Source of the DNA: Sphingomonadales bacterium
Lineage (GTDB): Bacteria; Pseudomonadota; Alphaproteobacteria; Sphingomonadales; Sphingomonadaceae
Assembly (NCBI GenBank): GCA_027485485.1
Contig: JAIXQY010000040.1
Span: 1-34,044 of the forward strand
DNA length: 34,044 nt
Reading direction: 5' to 3'
Position numbers and translations under genes: made by a program
Part shown: piece by piece, positions 1 through 7,212 of the stretch
Numbering within the stretch: the stretch's first letter is position 1
How the letters are laid out: every line of letters begins with the position of its first letter
The notes under the pieces: model-generated
What the model was told of the DNA's origin: nothing
Databases searched by the model: none
The model's input: only the letters and a program-made list of their open reading frames with translations

Positions 1-581
1 GTATTGTCTTGCGGCGTGTTGGCCAGATCGTGAACCAGATAGGAACGCCCGCCAGGCAGCGTCTCGCGATAGGTGGGCATGTGGCATTCGGTGCGGCCAT
101 CGGGCGTGACCACGCGATACTGGGCATCCAGCACGGTGGCGCAATCGCTGTTGGGTGTGACGGCCATCACCGTATCGGCCAGCTTCACCTTGGGCACCGG
201 CTGGCCGTTCAGCCACAGCTGGCCATTGATCATCTGCACTGTGTCGCCGGGCAGGCCGATCACCCGCTTGATCCAGTCATCCTTGGCGATCGGGGATTTG
301 ACCACAACGATGTCGCCGCGTTCCGGCAGGCTGCCGAGCAACCGGCCCTGCATCTGCGGCAGCACGTTGAACGACGGCGACAGATAGGAATAGCCAAAGG
401 GGAATTTCGACACGATCAGCCGATCGCCGACCAGCAGGCCGGGCAGCATCGATCCTGACGGGATATAGAAGGGCTTGGCGACAAAGCTGTGCACCGCCAG
501 CACGGCGAGCGCGAGCAGGAACAACTGCCAGGCCTCCTCCGCCCAGTTGATCTTCTTCTTGGTGGCAATGGCTTGGGTCAT
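1..581 (-). CDS. lepB: Signal peptidase I (3' end cut by window edge)
   Basis: Membrane-anchored serine/lysine protease that removes signal peptides from exported preproteins at the periplasmic face of the inner membrane. I translated the minus strand from ATG at 581; 193 residues are visible and the frame is open to the window edge. One hydrophobic anchor lies at about residues 18-36, directly followed by the catalytic box [15 protein letters not shown] with nucleophile Ser44. The general-base Lys105 lies in the second conserved box, [11 protein letters not shown]. The gene is last visible in a tightly coupled leftward operon; its ATG overlaps the acpS stop by 4 bp, implying translational coupling. 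In alphaproteobacteria lepB is usually followed by rnc and era, which would lie just outside the window. The identity is clear; only the C-terminus is missing. Confidence 0.96.
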   Translation of the reverse strand, partial: MTQAIATKKKINWAEEAWQLFLLALAVLAVHSFVAKPFYIPSGSMLPGLLVGDRLIVSKFPFGYSYLSPSFNVLPQMQGRLLGSLPERGDIVVVKSPIAKDDWIKRVIGLPGDTVQMINGQLWLNGQPVPKVKLADTVMAVTPNSDCATVLDAQYRVVTPDGRTECHMPTYRETLPGGRSYLVHDLANTPQDN

Positions 582-1009
582 GCTGGGCTCGCAGTGATCA
601 GCACGATGGCCTGCGCCCACGGGTGGTCGTCGGTCATCGTCAGATGGATGATGGGCTTATGCCCCGGCGGCGTGATTTGCGCCAGCCTTGCCGCGGCTCC
701 GCCCGACAGGGTGAGGGTGGGCTGGCCGCTGGGCAGGTTCACCACCGCCAGATCGCGCCAGAACACGCCCTGGCGAAAGCCGGTGCCCAGCGCCTTGGCA
801 CAAGCCTCCTTGGCGGCAAAGCGCTTGGCATAGGTGGCAGCGCGGGTGAGCTGGCGGCGGTTGGCCTTGGCCTGTTCGACATCGGTGAAGATGCGGTTGA
901 TGAACCGGTCCCCAAAGCGCGCGATGCTGTTCGCGATCCGATCGATGTTGCACAGATCGGACCCAAGCCCGATGACCGTGAGGCCGGCAGGAACGGCAAG
1001 TCCCGTCAT
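578..1009 (-). CDS. acpS: Holo-[acyl-carrier-protein] synthase
   Basis: Transfers 4'-phosphopantetheine from CoA to the conserved serine of apo-ACP, activating ACP for fatty acid synthesis in the cytoplasm. The 143-residue product has the usual family length. It carries the N-terminal motif [14 protein letters not shown] with metal-binding Asp18, and the second signature [15 protein letters not shown] with Glu68. The C-terminal [14 protein letters not shown] corresponds to the conserved 'SxSHxxxxAxA' strand, although the usual SHD triplet reads TDD here. It is a typical small AcpS-type enzyme, not an Sfp-type one. The start ATG overlaps the pdxJ stop by 4 bp and the stop overlaps the lepB start by 4 bp, so it sits inside a coupled operon. 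Confidence 0.96.
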   Translation of the reverse strand: MTGLAVPAGLTVIGLGSDLCNIDRIANSIARFGDRFINRIFTDVEQAKANRRQLTRAATYAKRFAAKEACAKALGTGFRQGVFWRDLAVVNLPSGQPTLTLSGGAAARLAQITPPGHKPIIHLTMTDDHPWAQAIVLITASPA

Positions 1010-1767
1010 GCGGCGCGGCTGGCGTCCATCAACTGGCGCATGTGGCGGATCGCGGCCTCCAGGCCGACAAACAGCGCCTCGCCCACCAGGAAATGGCCGA
1101 TGTTGAGTTCAGCCAGTTGCGGCAGCGCTGCCACCGGGCTGACATTGGCATATGAAAGGCCATGGCCGGCGTGGGTTTCCAGGCCCAGGCTGGCGGCATA
1201 GTCCGTGGCGCGGGCCAGCCGGGCCAGTTCGGCCGCCACAGCGTCATCGGCCACCGCATGGGCATAGGGCCCGGTGTGCAGTTCCACCACCGGCACGCCC
1301 AATTGTGCGGCGGCATCCAGTTGCCGCTGTTCGGGCGCGATGAACAGAGAGACGCGGATGCCGGCATCCGTCAGGCGCGCCACGATCGGTTGCAGGCTGT
1401 TGTGCTGGCCGGCGGCATCCAGCCCACCTTCGGTGGTGCGCTCGGCGCGGCGTTCCGGCACGATGCAGGCGGCGTGCGGCCGGTGCTTCAAGGCGATGGC
1501 GAGCATTTCATCGGTGGCGGCCATTTCCAGATTGATCGGCAACTGGATGGCGCCGGCCAGCGTGGCCAGATCATCATCGGTGATGTGGCGGCGATCTTCC
1601 CGCAGATGGATGGTGATGCCATCGGCGCCGGCCGCCGCCGCCAGTTCGGCCGCGCGCAGCGGGCACGGGTGCAGGCCACCGCGGGCGTTACGGATGGTGG
1701 CGACATGATCAATGTTCACGCCCAGTCTGAGATGGCTGGGGCGCAGATGGGTGGCGGTGCTGGTCAT
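1006..1767 (-). CDS. pdxJ: Pyridoxine 5'-phosphate synthase
   Basis: Condenses 3-amino-2-oxopropyl phosphate with 1-deoxy-D-xylulose 5-phosphate to make pyridoxine 5'-phosphate, the last ring-forming step of DXP-dependent vitamin B6 synthesis. The product is a 253-residue TIM barrel, the normal size. The signature [18 protein letters not shown] is at residues 14-31, and the barrel motifs [23 protein letters not shown] and [11 protein letters not shown] follow in order. The C-terminal GHGLSYANV and [17 protein letters not shown] phosphate-binding segments are intact. It has 4-bp overlaps with the upstream serine hydrolase and the downstream acpS, a pdxJ-acpS pairing that is very common in proteobacteria. 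Confidence 0.97.
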   Translation of the reverse strand: MTSTATHLRPSHLRLGVNIDHVATIRNARGGLHPCPLRAAELAAAAGADGITIHLREDRRHITDDDLATLAGAIQLPINLEMAATDEMLAIALKHRPHAACIVPERRAERTTEGGLDAAGQHNSLQPIVARLTDAGIRVSLFIAPEQRQLDAAAQLGVPVVELHTGPYAHAVADDAVAAELARLARATDYAASLGLETHAGHGLSYANVSPVAALPQLAELNIGHFLVGEALFVGLEAAIRHMRQLMDASRAA

Positions 1768-2801
1768 GCGTCAACCTCGCAGGCGGCGGCGGACAACAGC
1801 ATATGGCCAAGGCCGCTGCCCTGCCAAAGCTCGCCGAAATCGATAGTGTCACGGTTGGTCATGGCGATCAGCACGATGTTGCGTTCGGGCAGGATATAGT
1901 TACGCACCTGGACGCCGCCAATGGCCCCGCGCCGTTCGATCAGCAGAACTTCATCCTTGCAGCCGCGCAGATTGACGCGGAACGCCCATTGGCCCAGCGC
2001 GGCAAAGCCGTTGCCGGGCTTGCCGGCCCACATGATGTCGCGCTGCGCCTTGGGCAGCAGCTTGCCATCCACCAGTGCCTGATCAAAGCGCCACAGATCG
2101 CGCAGGGTGCCGGTGAGGGCGGCGGCACTGCCATAAGCGGCCAGGTTGATCGGACCCTCGCCGGCGGCCGTGACATGCGGGCCGGCCCAGGCCACGCTGG
2201 CCATGCCCAGCGGGCGGGCGATGCGCGTTGCCAGCAGGCTGGCCAGCGGCTGGCGGTTCACGGCTTCCAGCAGGCGGCCAGCCACCAGATAATCGCAATT
2301 GTCGTAATGAAAGCTCGCACCCGGTTGGTCCCGCACCGGTCCGGCGCACAGGCCGGAGAGCGGATCAAGGCTGCCGCGAAAGCCGGGACGGAAGGCAGCG
2401 CCATCATTGGCGTTGCTGTCGGGCAGGCCGGATTCATGGCCCAGCAGCAGGCGAACCGTGATGCGCGAACCGGTGGGGCCGCGAAATCCGGGCAGATAGC
2501 GGGTGATCGGTGCATCCAGCACCAGGCGGCCGGCGGCGACATCCTGCATGGCCATGGTGGCGATGATCTGCTTGGTGGCCGATGCCCAGCGCCAGCGATC
2601 AGACGCCAAAAAATCCGTTGGCTGGCGCGCGCGCTTCCGGGCGGTCGCGCTTTTCAGGCCAAAGCCTTGTTCCAGCATGACCTTGCCGCCTTCGGCCAGC
2701 AGCACCATGCCGGCAAAGCCCTGGCCATCGGCCACGGTGGCCACCCGGCCGGGCGCACCCGGCTGCGCCACGGCAGCAATCAGCGCGATCAGGGGTATCA
2801 C
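1764..2801 (-). CDS. Exported serine hydrolase, beta-lactamase/class C (PBP-like) family
   Basis: Serine hydrolase of the beta-lactamase/D-alanyl-D-alanine carboxypeptidase fold; the substrate is unknown. Of 345 residues, the first 13 or so are hydrophobic ([13 protein letters not shown]) and look like a short signal peptide or anchor, suggesting a periplasmic location. The SxxK active-site motif is SATK (Ser74, Lys77). The second motif, YxN, is HYDN (Tyr166, Asn168) in the family-typical context [17 protein letters not shown] did not find a clean KTG-type third motif; the C-terminal [25 protein letters not shown] is where it would align. The gene is wedged between pyrE and pdxJ with 4-bp overlaps on both sides, so it is co-translated with housekeeping genes. 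It could be a peptidoglycan-acting enzyme or an esterase; calling it a drug-resistance gene is not supported. Confidence 0.85.
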   Translation of the reverse strand: MIPLIALIAAVAQPGAPGRVATVADGQGFAGMVLLAEGGKVMLEQGFGLKSATARKRARQPTDFLASDRWRWASATKQIIATMAMQDVAAGRLVLDAPITRYLPGFRGPTGSRITVRLLLGHESGLPDSNANDGAAFRPGFRGSLDPLSGLCAGPVRDQPGASFHYDNCDYLVAGRLLEAVNRQPLASLLATRIARPLGMASVAWAGPHVTAAGEGPINLAAYGSAAALTGTLRDLWRFDQALVDGKLLPKAQRDIMWAGKPGNGFAALGQWAFRVNLRGCKDEVLLIERRGAIGGVQVRNYILPERNIVLIAMTNRDTIDFGELWQGSGLGHMLLSAAACEVDA

Positions 2802-3379
2802 GCGGCGCGGCTGCCGGGCTTGACCGCCGGCAGCGCCGCCAGTTCTGGCGGCAGCGCATCGGGTTGATAGCTGGGCACATCCAGCCGGATCAGCGGGGTG
2901 AACGGCACGCCAAGATCGGCCGTGCCGTTGGAGCGATCCACCAGCGCGGCGGCATGGATCACCTTGCCGCCTGCGGCGGTCACAGCGGCAATCGCCTCCC
3001 GGCTGGACAGGCCGGTGGTGACGACATCTTCCATCAGCAGCACATGCTGGCCCGGTTCCAGCCGGAACCCGCGCCGCAACTCGAACGTGCCGGTGGGCCG
3101 TTCGACGAACATGGAATCCACGCCCAGTGCCCTGGCCAGCTCATAACCGCAGATCAGGCCGCCCATGGCCGGCGCGATCACCGCGGTCACGCTGGTCTTC
3201 ACCTCGGCAGGCAGTTTTGCAGCCAGGGCGCGGGCCAGGCGTTCGGCGCGGGCCGGGCTCATCAACACCCGGGCGCACTGAAGATAACGCGAGGATCGCA
3301 GGCCGGATGACAGGATGAAATGGCCTTCCAGCAACGCTTGCGCCGCGCGGAATTCGGCCAGCACCTCTTCATCGGTCAT
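2798..3379 (-). CDS. pyrE: Orotate phosphoribosyltransferase
   Basis: Joins orotate to PRPP to form OMP in de novo pyrimidine synthesis. I chose ATG 3379 (193 residues, reading [20 protein letters not shown]) because GGAG lies 8 bp upstream. An in-frame start at 3430 would add 17 poorly conserved Pro/Ala-rich residues. The substrate-binding [15 protein letters not shown] segment is near residues 20-35. The PRPP loop reads [18 protein letters not shown] at about 115-132, with the paired acidic residues ED before the VTTG phosphate-binding turn. The stop overlaps the next gene's ATG by 4 bp. The gene starts 53 bp downstream of spoT, so it may share spoT's transcript. Confidence 0.96.
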   Translation of the reverse strand: MTDEEVLAEFRAAQALLEGHFILSSGLRSSRYLQCARVLMSPARAERLARALAAKLPAEVKTSVTAVIAPAMGGLICGYELARALGVDSMFVERPTGTFELRRGFRLEPGQHVLLMEDVVTTGLSSREAIAAVTAAGGKVIHAAALVDRSNGTADLGVPFTPLIRLDVPSYQPDALPPELAALPAVKPGSRAA

Positions 3380-3432
3380 CGTCGTTTCTCCTGTCGCGGC
3401 CGCCTTGGCAGGCCGGCCCGCCCCCGGCAAGG

Positions 3433-5538
3433 CTACAAACGGACGCGCTCGGCCGAAACCACCGCCTTCACGGCGCGCAATCCGGTGAGGATGGTGGCGA
3501 GGTGGCCGGCGCTTTCCACCTCGATATCAACGATATCAGTGTGGAACTCGCGATCCCGGTGCTTCAGCGCCAGGCCAACGATATTGGCCTTGTGAGCCGC
3601 AATGCTGGCGGCCAGGCTGGCCAGCGCGCCCGGCTGGTTGTGCACCACCACGGCAATCCGGGCGGCGGCGCCGGCGGTTTCGGCGCCCCATTTCACATCC
3701 AGCCACTCGCCGCTTTCATCGGCCAGCTGGTCACAATCGATGATGTGCACCGAAATCGGCCCATCGGGCTGGCGCACGCCAACGATGCGATCGCCCGGCA
3801 CCGGCCGGCAATGATCGCAGAGCAGGAAACCGACACCCGGTGTCAGCCCTTCGATGGAAATCGCTGCCGCCGCCTTGGCCTTGGCCGAACGCGGCCGGCG
3901 GCTGAGTTCAGCGCCTGGCACCAACGCCTCGCTCACCTGTTCATCCGACAGGCGGTTTTCCGCCATGGCCAGTTCCATGGTGGCGCGATCGGGAAGCTTC
4001 AGCCGGCCCAGCGCCGGGCCCATGATCTCATCATCCAGCTTCACCTGCAGCCGACCGCCCAGTGCATCGAGCAGCTTGCGCCCCATCGACTGCAATTCCT
4101 CGCGCCGTTTCTGGCGAACATGGCGGCGGATGGCGGCGCGGGCCTTGGCGCTGGCCACAAAGGCTTCCCATGCCGGATCGGGTGCCTTCACCTTGCCCTT
4201 CAATATCTCGACCTGATCGCCGTTCACCAGCCGGGTGCGCAGCGGCACCACCCGGCCATTCACCTTGGCGCCCACACAGATATCGCCCAGATCGCTGTGC
4301 ACGGCATAGGCAAAGTCCACCGGGGTGGCATCGCGCGGCAACTGATACAGCTCACCCTTGGGGGTGAACACGAACACCTGATCCTGGAACATGGCCATGC
4401 GGGCATTTTCCAGCAGTTCTTCGGGGCTGGCGGCATCCTGCAGCACATCCAGCAGATCCTCGATCCACGGATAGGCTTCCCGCGCCGGCGCGCCATCGGC
4501 CCCCTGCTTGTAGGCCCAGTGCGCGGCCAGGCCATATTCAGCCTCTTCGTGCATCACCTTGGTGCGGATCTGCACTTCGATGCGGGCCTGTTCGCCGCCC
4601 AGCAACACGGAGGAGTGCAGCGAGCGATAGCCATTGGGCTTTGGCGTGGAGATGAAATCCTTGAACCGGCCCGGCACCATCGGCCAGCGGCCGTGGACGA
4701 TGCCCAACGTGCGATAACATTCCGACACATCTTCCACGATCACCCGGAAGGCCATCACGTCGGACAATTGTTCGAAGCTCATCTGCCGCGCCTGCATCTT
4801 GCGCCAGATGCTGTAAGGGCGCTTTTCGCGCCCGGTCACGCTGGCTTCGATGCCCTTGGAGCGCAACAGGCCCTCCAACGCGCCGGTGATGCGGTGCACA
4901 TTGGCCCCGGTGGTGCCACGCATGCGATCCATGCGCTGGGCGATCATCCCGCAGGCTTCGGGTTCCAGTTGCTGGAAGGCCAGTTCCTGCATCTCCTCCA
5001 TGAAGCCATACATGCCGATGCGTTCAGCCAGCGGGGCATAGATATCCATGGTTTCCCGGGCGATGCGGCGGCGCTTTTCCTCCTTGGGGATGTGGTGCAG
5101 CGTGCGCATGTTGTGCAGCCGGTCCGCCAGCTTGACCAGCAGGACGCGGATATCGGTGGACATGGCCAGCAGGAACTTGCGCAGATTTTCGGCCTGGCGC
5201 TCGCTTTCTGTCTGGGTTTCGATCTTCGACAATTTGGTGACGCCATCGACCAGCCGGGCCACATCGGCGCCGAACAGCCTCTCAATCTGTTCCAGCGTCG
5301 CCACCGTATCCTCGATGGTGTCGTGCAGGATGGCGGTGGCGATGGTCTTGTCGTCCAGCTGCAGGTCGGTCAGGATGCCTGCAACTTCGACCGGGTGGCT
5401 GAAATACGGGTCCCCACTGGCGCGCAACTGGCTGCCATGGGCCTTCACCGAAAACACATAAGCGCGGTTGAGCAGATCTTCATCCGCTTCCGGGTCATAA
5501 GCCTTGACCCGCTCGACCAATTCATACTGGCGCAGCAT
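3433..5538 (-). CDS. spoT: Bifunctional (p)ppGpp synthetase/hydrolase, RelA/SpoT homologue
   Basis: Makes and degrades the alarmone (p)ppGpp, the mediator of the stringent response. The 701-residue length is normal for a long RSH. Domains in order: an N-terminal HD hydrolase with FSHPVEVA and the metal-binding HD pair (His72-Asp73 in ILHDTIED); a synthetase with RFKD and GYRSLHSSV and the later [16 protein letters not shown]; a TGS domain at about 395-455 ([27 protein letters not shown]); and a C-terminal ACT domain at about 620-701. The RFKD sequence matches the RXKD motif of bifunctional Rel/SpoT enzymes, where hydrolase-dead RelA has EXDD. Together with the intact HD pair this argues for both activities. 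Alphaproteobacteria usually have just one such protein, also named rsh or rel. It lies downstream of rpsD, from which the terminator at 5627-5656 separates it. Confidence 0.97.
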   Translation of the reverse strand: MLRQYELVERVKAYDPEADEDLLNRAYVFSVKAHGSQLRASGDPYFSHPVEVAGILTDLQLDDKTIATAILHDTIEDTVATLEQIERLFGADVARLVDGVTKLSKIETQTESERQAENLRKFLLAMSTDIRVLLVKLADRLHNMRTLHHIPKEEKRRRIARETMDIYAPLAERIGMYGFMEEMQELAFQQLEPEACGMIAQRMDRMRGTTGANVHRITGALEGLLRSKGIEASVTGREKRPYSIWRKMQARQMSFEQLSDVMAFRVIVEDVSECYRTLGIVHGRWPMVPGRFKDFISTPKPNGYRSLHSSVLLGGEQARIEVQIRTKVMHEEAEYGLAAHWAYKQGADGAPAREAYPWIEDLLDVLQDAASPEELLENARMAMFQDQVFVFTPKGELYQLPRDATPVDFAYAVHSDLGDICVGAKVNGRVVPLRTRLVNGDQVEILKGKVKAPDPAWEAFVASAKARAAIRRHVRQKRREELQSMGRKLLDALGGRLQVKLDDEIMGPALGRLKLPDRATMELAMAENRLSDEQVSEALVPGAELSRRPRSAKAKAAAAISIEGLTPGVGFLLCDHCRPVPGDRIVGVRQPDGPISVHIIDCDQLADESGEWLDVKWGAETAGAAARIAVVVHNQPGALASLAASIAAHKANIVGLALKHRDREFHTDIVDIEVESAGHLATILTGLRAVKAVVSAERVRL

Positions 5539-5594
5539 AGCCGACTATCTTGGGGGGGATTGCGCCGGGCTGCAACGAAAAAGGGGCGAAGAGG

Positions 5595-5625
5595 GGCGCG
5601 GCGAAGCCGCGCCGTCAGACGACAC
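5595..5625 (-). repeat. Conserved hairpin element, copy A (downstream of rpsD)
   Basis: Read on the minus strand this is GTGTCGTCTGACGGCG followed by the rest of a hairpin. The stem is GGCGCGGC (5595-5602) pairing with GCCGCGCC (5606-5613) around a 3-nt loop. The same roughly 30-nt sequence, with four substitutions, follows the rpoZ terminator at 7043-7072. In both places it abuts the 3' T-run of an intrinsic terminator. Two of the substitutions form a compensatory pair within the stem. I do not recognise it as a named family. Confidence 0.7.
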
Positions 5626-5626
5626 A

Positions 5627-5656
5627 AAAAAGGGCGGCTTGAGAGCCGCCCTTTTT
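5627..5656 (-). terminator. Intrinsic terminator of rpsD
   Basis: A perfect 13-bp inverted repeat: AAAAAGGGCGGCT (5627-5639), loop TGAG, AGCCGCCCTTTTT (5644-5656). On the minus strand the GC stem is followed by at least five T residues, the classical intrinsic terminator for rpsD about 85 bp upstream. Being symmetrical it would also work on the plus strand. It separates rpsD from spoT. Confidence 0.9.
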
Positions 5657-5685
5657 CGGTCGCTGGCCGATCTGGCGCCAGCCTG

Positions 5686-5725
5686 CCCCGGCGAAGGCCG
5701 GGGGCGCGCATGGAACCATGCGCGC
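5686..5725. repeat. Two abutting palindromes in the rpsD 3' flank
   Basis: Hairpin 1: CCCCGGC (5686-5692), loop GAAG, GCCGGGG (5697-5703). Hairpin 2 starts at the next base: GCGCGCATGG (5704-5713), loop AA, CCATGCGCGC (5716-5725), a perfect 10-bp inverted repeat with almost no spacer. Both lie between the rpsD stop (5740) and its terminator. They could stabilise the rpsD transcript end or be remnants of REP-type elements. The 2-nt loop of the second makes it look more like a DNA palindrome than an RNA hairpin. Confidence 0.6.
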
Positions 5726-5739
5726 TCGCGGCGCTGCGA

Positions 5740-6351
5740 TCAGCGCGAATAGAATTCGACGACCAGGTTCGGTTCCATCTTCACCGGATAAGGCACTTCA
5801 TCCAGCGTCGGCACGCGGACATAGGTGGCCTTGTTGCCATCGACAGACACATATTCCGGCACGTCACGTTCGGACAGGCCCTGGGCTTCGAGCACCAGCG
5901 CCATTTCGCGGGCCTTCGGGCCGAGTTCGACCACGTCGCCCGGCTTCACGCGGGCCGAACCGATGTTGCAGCGCACGCCGTTCAGCCAGATATGGCCATG
6001 GTTGACGATCTGGCGGGCGGCGAACACGGTCGGCGCCCACTTGGCGCGATAGATCACCATGTCCAGGCGCTGCTCGAGCAAGCCGATCAGGTTCTGCGAG
6101 GTGTCACCCTTCATGCGCACTGCTTCAGCATAGACCTTGCGGAACTGCTTTTCGGTCACATCGCCATAATAGCCTTTCAGCTTCTGCTTGGCGCGCAGTT
6201 GCAGGCCGAAATCGCTGACCTTGCCCTTGCGGCGTTGACCATGCTGGCCGGGGCCATATTCACGCTTGTTGACCGGGCTCTTCGGACGGCCCCAGATATT
6301 CTCGCCCATGCGGCGATCGAGTTTATACTTGGCGTTTGAACGCTTTGACAT
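5740..6351 (-). CDS. rpsD: 30S ribosomal protein S4
   Basis: Primary 16S rRNA-binding protein that nucleates assembly of the 30S body domain. The 203-residue sequence is full length. The N-terminal segment contains [19 protein letters not shown], followed by a REYGPGQHG block and the globular domain. The S4 RNA-binding domain is evident at about residues 93-155 ([32 protein letters not shown]). No Cys zinc knuckle is present in the N-terminus, consistent with C-minus S4 forms. The start ATG 6351 has AAGGTG upstream. It is a stand-alone gene rather than part of the alpha ribosomal operon, transcribed divergently from rpoZ behind a structured leader. Confidence 0.98.
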   Translation of the reverse strand: MSKRSNAKYKLDRRMGENIWGRPKSPVNKREYGPGQHGQRRKGKVSDFGLQLRAKQKLKGYYGDVTEKQFRKVYAEAVRMKGDTSQNLIGLLEQRLDMVIYRAKWAPTVFAARQIVNHGHIWLNGVRCNIGSARVKPGDVVELGPKAREMALVLEAQGLSERDVPEYVSVDGNKATYVRVPTLDEVPYPVKMEPNLVVEFYSR

Positions 6352-6407
6352 GGTTCACCTTGCAGCTACGACCGGCCCTGATTGGCGCGGCCTTCCCGGT
6401 CTCGCCG

Positions 6408-6443
6408 CTCTGGCCATGGTCAGGCTTGGGCCTGGTGCCAGAG
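6408..6443 (-). other. Two-tier hairpin in the rpsD leader region
   Basis: Outer stem: CTCTGGC (6408-6414) pairs with GCCAGAG (6437-6443). Inner stem: CAGGC (6421-6425) pairs with GCCTG (6430-6434) around a TTGG loop. They are joined by an asymmetric internal loop. The structure lies 57-92 bp upstream of the rpsD start, inside the leader if the promoter at 6489-6517 is used. Ribosomal protein genes often have such autoregulatory leaders, but function here is inference. Confidence 0.45.
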
Positions 6444-6488
6444 TGGGCCACCGCTTCACCGGGGTGCGGGGCCAGATGCGAAGCGGGT

Positions 6489-6517
6489 CCGTTAGGGGGA
6501 TGCACCGTGCGAGTCAA
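6489..6517 (-). promoter_or_regulatory. Candidate rpsD promoter
   Basis: On the minus strand, TTGACT (6517-6512) is followed after exactly 17 bp by TAACGG (6494-6489). The -35 match is good and the -10 match is weak, as is common in alphaproteobacteria. It would give a leader of roughly 130 nt for rpsD. A second TTGACT on the plus strand at 6549-6554 could serve rpoZ, but I see no convincing -10 at the right distance. Confidence 0.35.
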
Positions 6518-6613
6518 GCCGGCGCACCTCGGCCGGCGGCCAATTTCCTTGACTTTGCCGCCCACTCACGTCACGGAGCCGCATTCCCACATTCGAAACT
6601 TCGGAGCCGTTTC

Positions 6614-6955
6614 ATGGCACGCGTGACTGTTGAAGACTGCGTCGACAAGGTTCCCAACCGGTTTGATCTGGTGCTGCTGGCCGCGCATCGCGCCCGCAAC
6701 ATCTCGTCCGGTTCGGAACTGACCATCGATCGCGACCGCGACAAGAACCCTGTTGTTGCCCTGCGTGAGATCGCCGAGCAGACCGTGCGTCCGGCGGAAC
6801 TGCGCGAATCGATGGTGGTCGGCATGCAGAAGGTGCAGGCCGAGGATGATGACACGCCGGATGTGATCGGTTCGTTGTCGGCTTCGGCTGAGGCGTTGCG
6901 GATCACGGCAGCGCAGCCGCCGCGGAATCAGAATATGGGCGGGGATTACGAATGA
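6614..6955 (+). CDS. rpoZ: DNA-directed RNA polymerase omega subunit
   Basis: Small subunit that helps beta' fold and assemble into RNA polymerase. I start at ATG 6614, giving 113 residues beginning [28 protein letters not shown]; upstream in-frame sequence is unlike the family and CGGAG lies 9 bp before the ATG. The conserved block runs from VEDC through [16 protein letters not shown] to [12 protein letters not shown], residues 5-55. The tail is acidic and family-variable. In many alphaproteobacteria rpoZ sits directly upstream of spoT in the same direction. Here rpsD lies between and rpoZ points away. Confidence 0.96.
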   Translation: MARVTVEDCVDKVPNRFDLVLLAAHRARNISSGSELTIDRDRDKNPVVALREIAEQTVRPAELRESMVVGMQKVQAEDDDTPDVIGSLSASAEALRITAAQPPRNQNMGGDYE

Positions 6956-6960
6956 GCCGG

Positions 6961-6985
6961 CTGGAAATAGCGTAGCTATTTCCAG
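6961..6985 (+). other. Perfect 11-bp hairpin just after rpoZ
   Basis: CTGGAAATAGC (6961-6971), loop GTA, GCTATTTCCAG (6975-6985). It begins 6 nt past the rpoZ stop and is AT-rich for this genome. It has no T-tract, so it is not itself a classical terminator; the terminator follows at 7012. It may protect the mRNA 3' end or be a protein-binding palindrome. Confidence 0.55.
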
Positions 6986-7011
6986 ACTCGGCGAATTCCG
7001 GCCTGCGACCA

Positions 7012-7039
7012 AAAAAGGCGACCCTCAGGTCGCCTTTTT
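7012..7039 (+). terminator. Intrinsic terminator of rpoZ
   Basis: AAAAAGGCGACC (7012-7023), loop CTCA, GGTCGCCTTTTT (7028-7039): a perfect 12-bp stem ending in a T-run. It lies 56 bp after the rpoZ stop. It has the same architecture as the rpsD terminator at 5627-5656, including the short conserved hairpin immediately beyond. Confidence 0.9.
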
Positions 7040-7042
7040 CGT

Positions 7043-7072
7043 GTGTCGTCCGACGGCGTGGCTCCGCCACGC
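7043..7072 (+). repeat. Conserved hairpin element, copy B (downstream of rpoZ)
   Basis: Begins GTGTCGTCCGACGGCG and forms a stem GCGTGGC (7056-7062), loop TCC, GCCACGC (7066-7072). It is the counterpart of the minus-strand element at 5595-5625. The stem differs by a C-G to T-A pair exchange, so pairing is kept. It starts 3 bp after the rpoZ terminator T-run. Confidence 0.7.
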
Positions 7073-7167
7073 TCTTTCTTCTTCTTTCTTGCTTCAATCA
7101 CCCCAAGCGGACTCGGCGGCTCCGCCGCCGGCCGCGCCCGTACGACCCAGCCCCAATTCGTGCGTGC

Positions 7168-7199
7168 TCACCCCCAGCCCCTCCCGCAAGCGGGAGGGG
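7168..7199 (+). repeat. REP-like palindrome, copy 1
   Basis: Core CCCCTCCCGC (7178-7187), AA, GCGGGAGGGG (7190-7199), preceded by the asymmetric flank TCACCCCCAG and followed by AGCAG. It lies between the rpoZ terminator and the 3' end of the S9 peptidase gene (stop at 7213). The same core and flank recur at 28349-28440 (two copies) and 33401-33506 (two copies). No transposase for the repeat is in the window. Confidence 0.8.
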
Positions 7200-7212
7200 A
7201 GCAGCGCCCACT

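Noticed and set aside
1764-2801. Antibiotic-resistance beta-lactamase
   Set aside because: SxxK and YxN are present but no clear KTG motif, and the operon context is housekeeping; only the fold family is supported.
3502-6339. Plus-strand open frame of 945 codons opposite spoT and rpsD
   Set aside because: It is antisense to two genes with full family motifs, is rich in His/Gln/Gly as expected of GC-rich shadow frames, and has no recognisable domain.
6266-6613. N-terminal extension of rpoZ in the same frame
   Set aside because: It overlaps the rpsD coding region on the other strand and the divergent promoter region; omega subunits start at the MARVTVED sequence.
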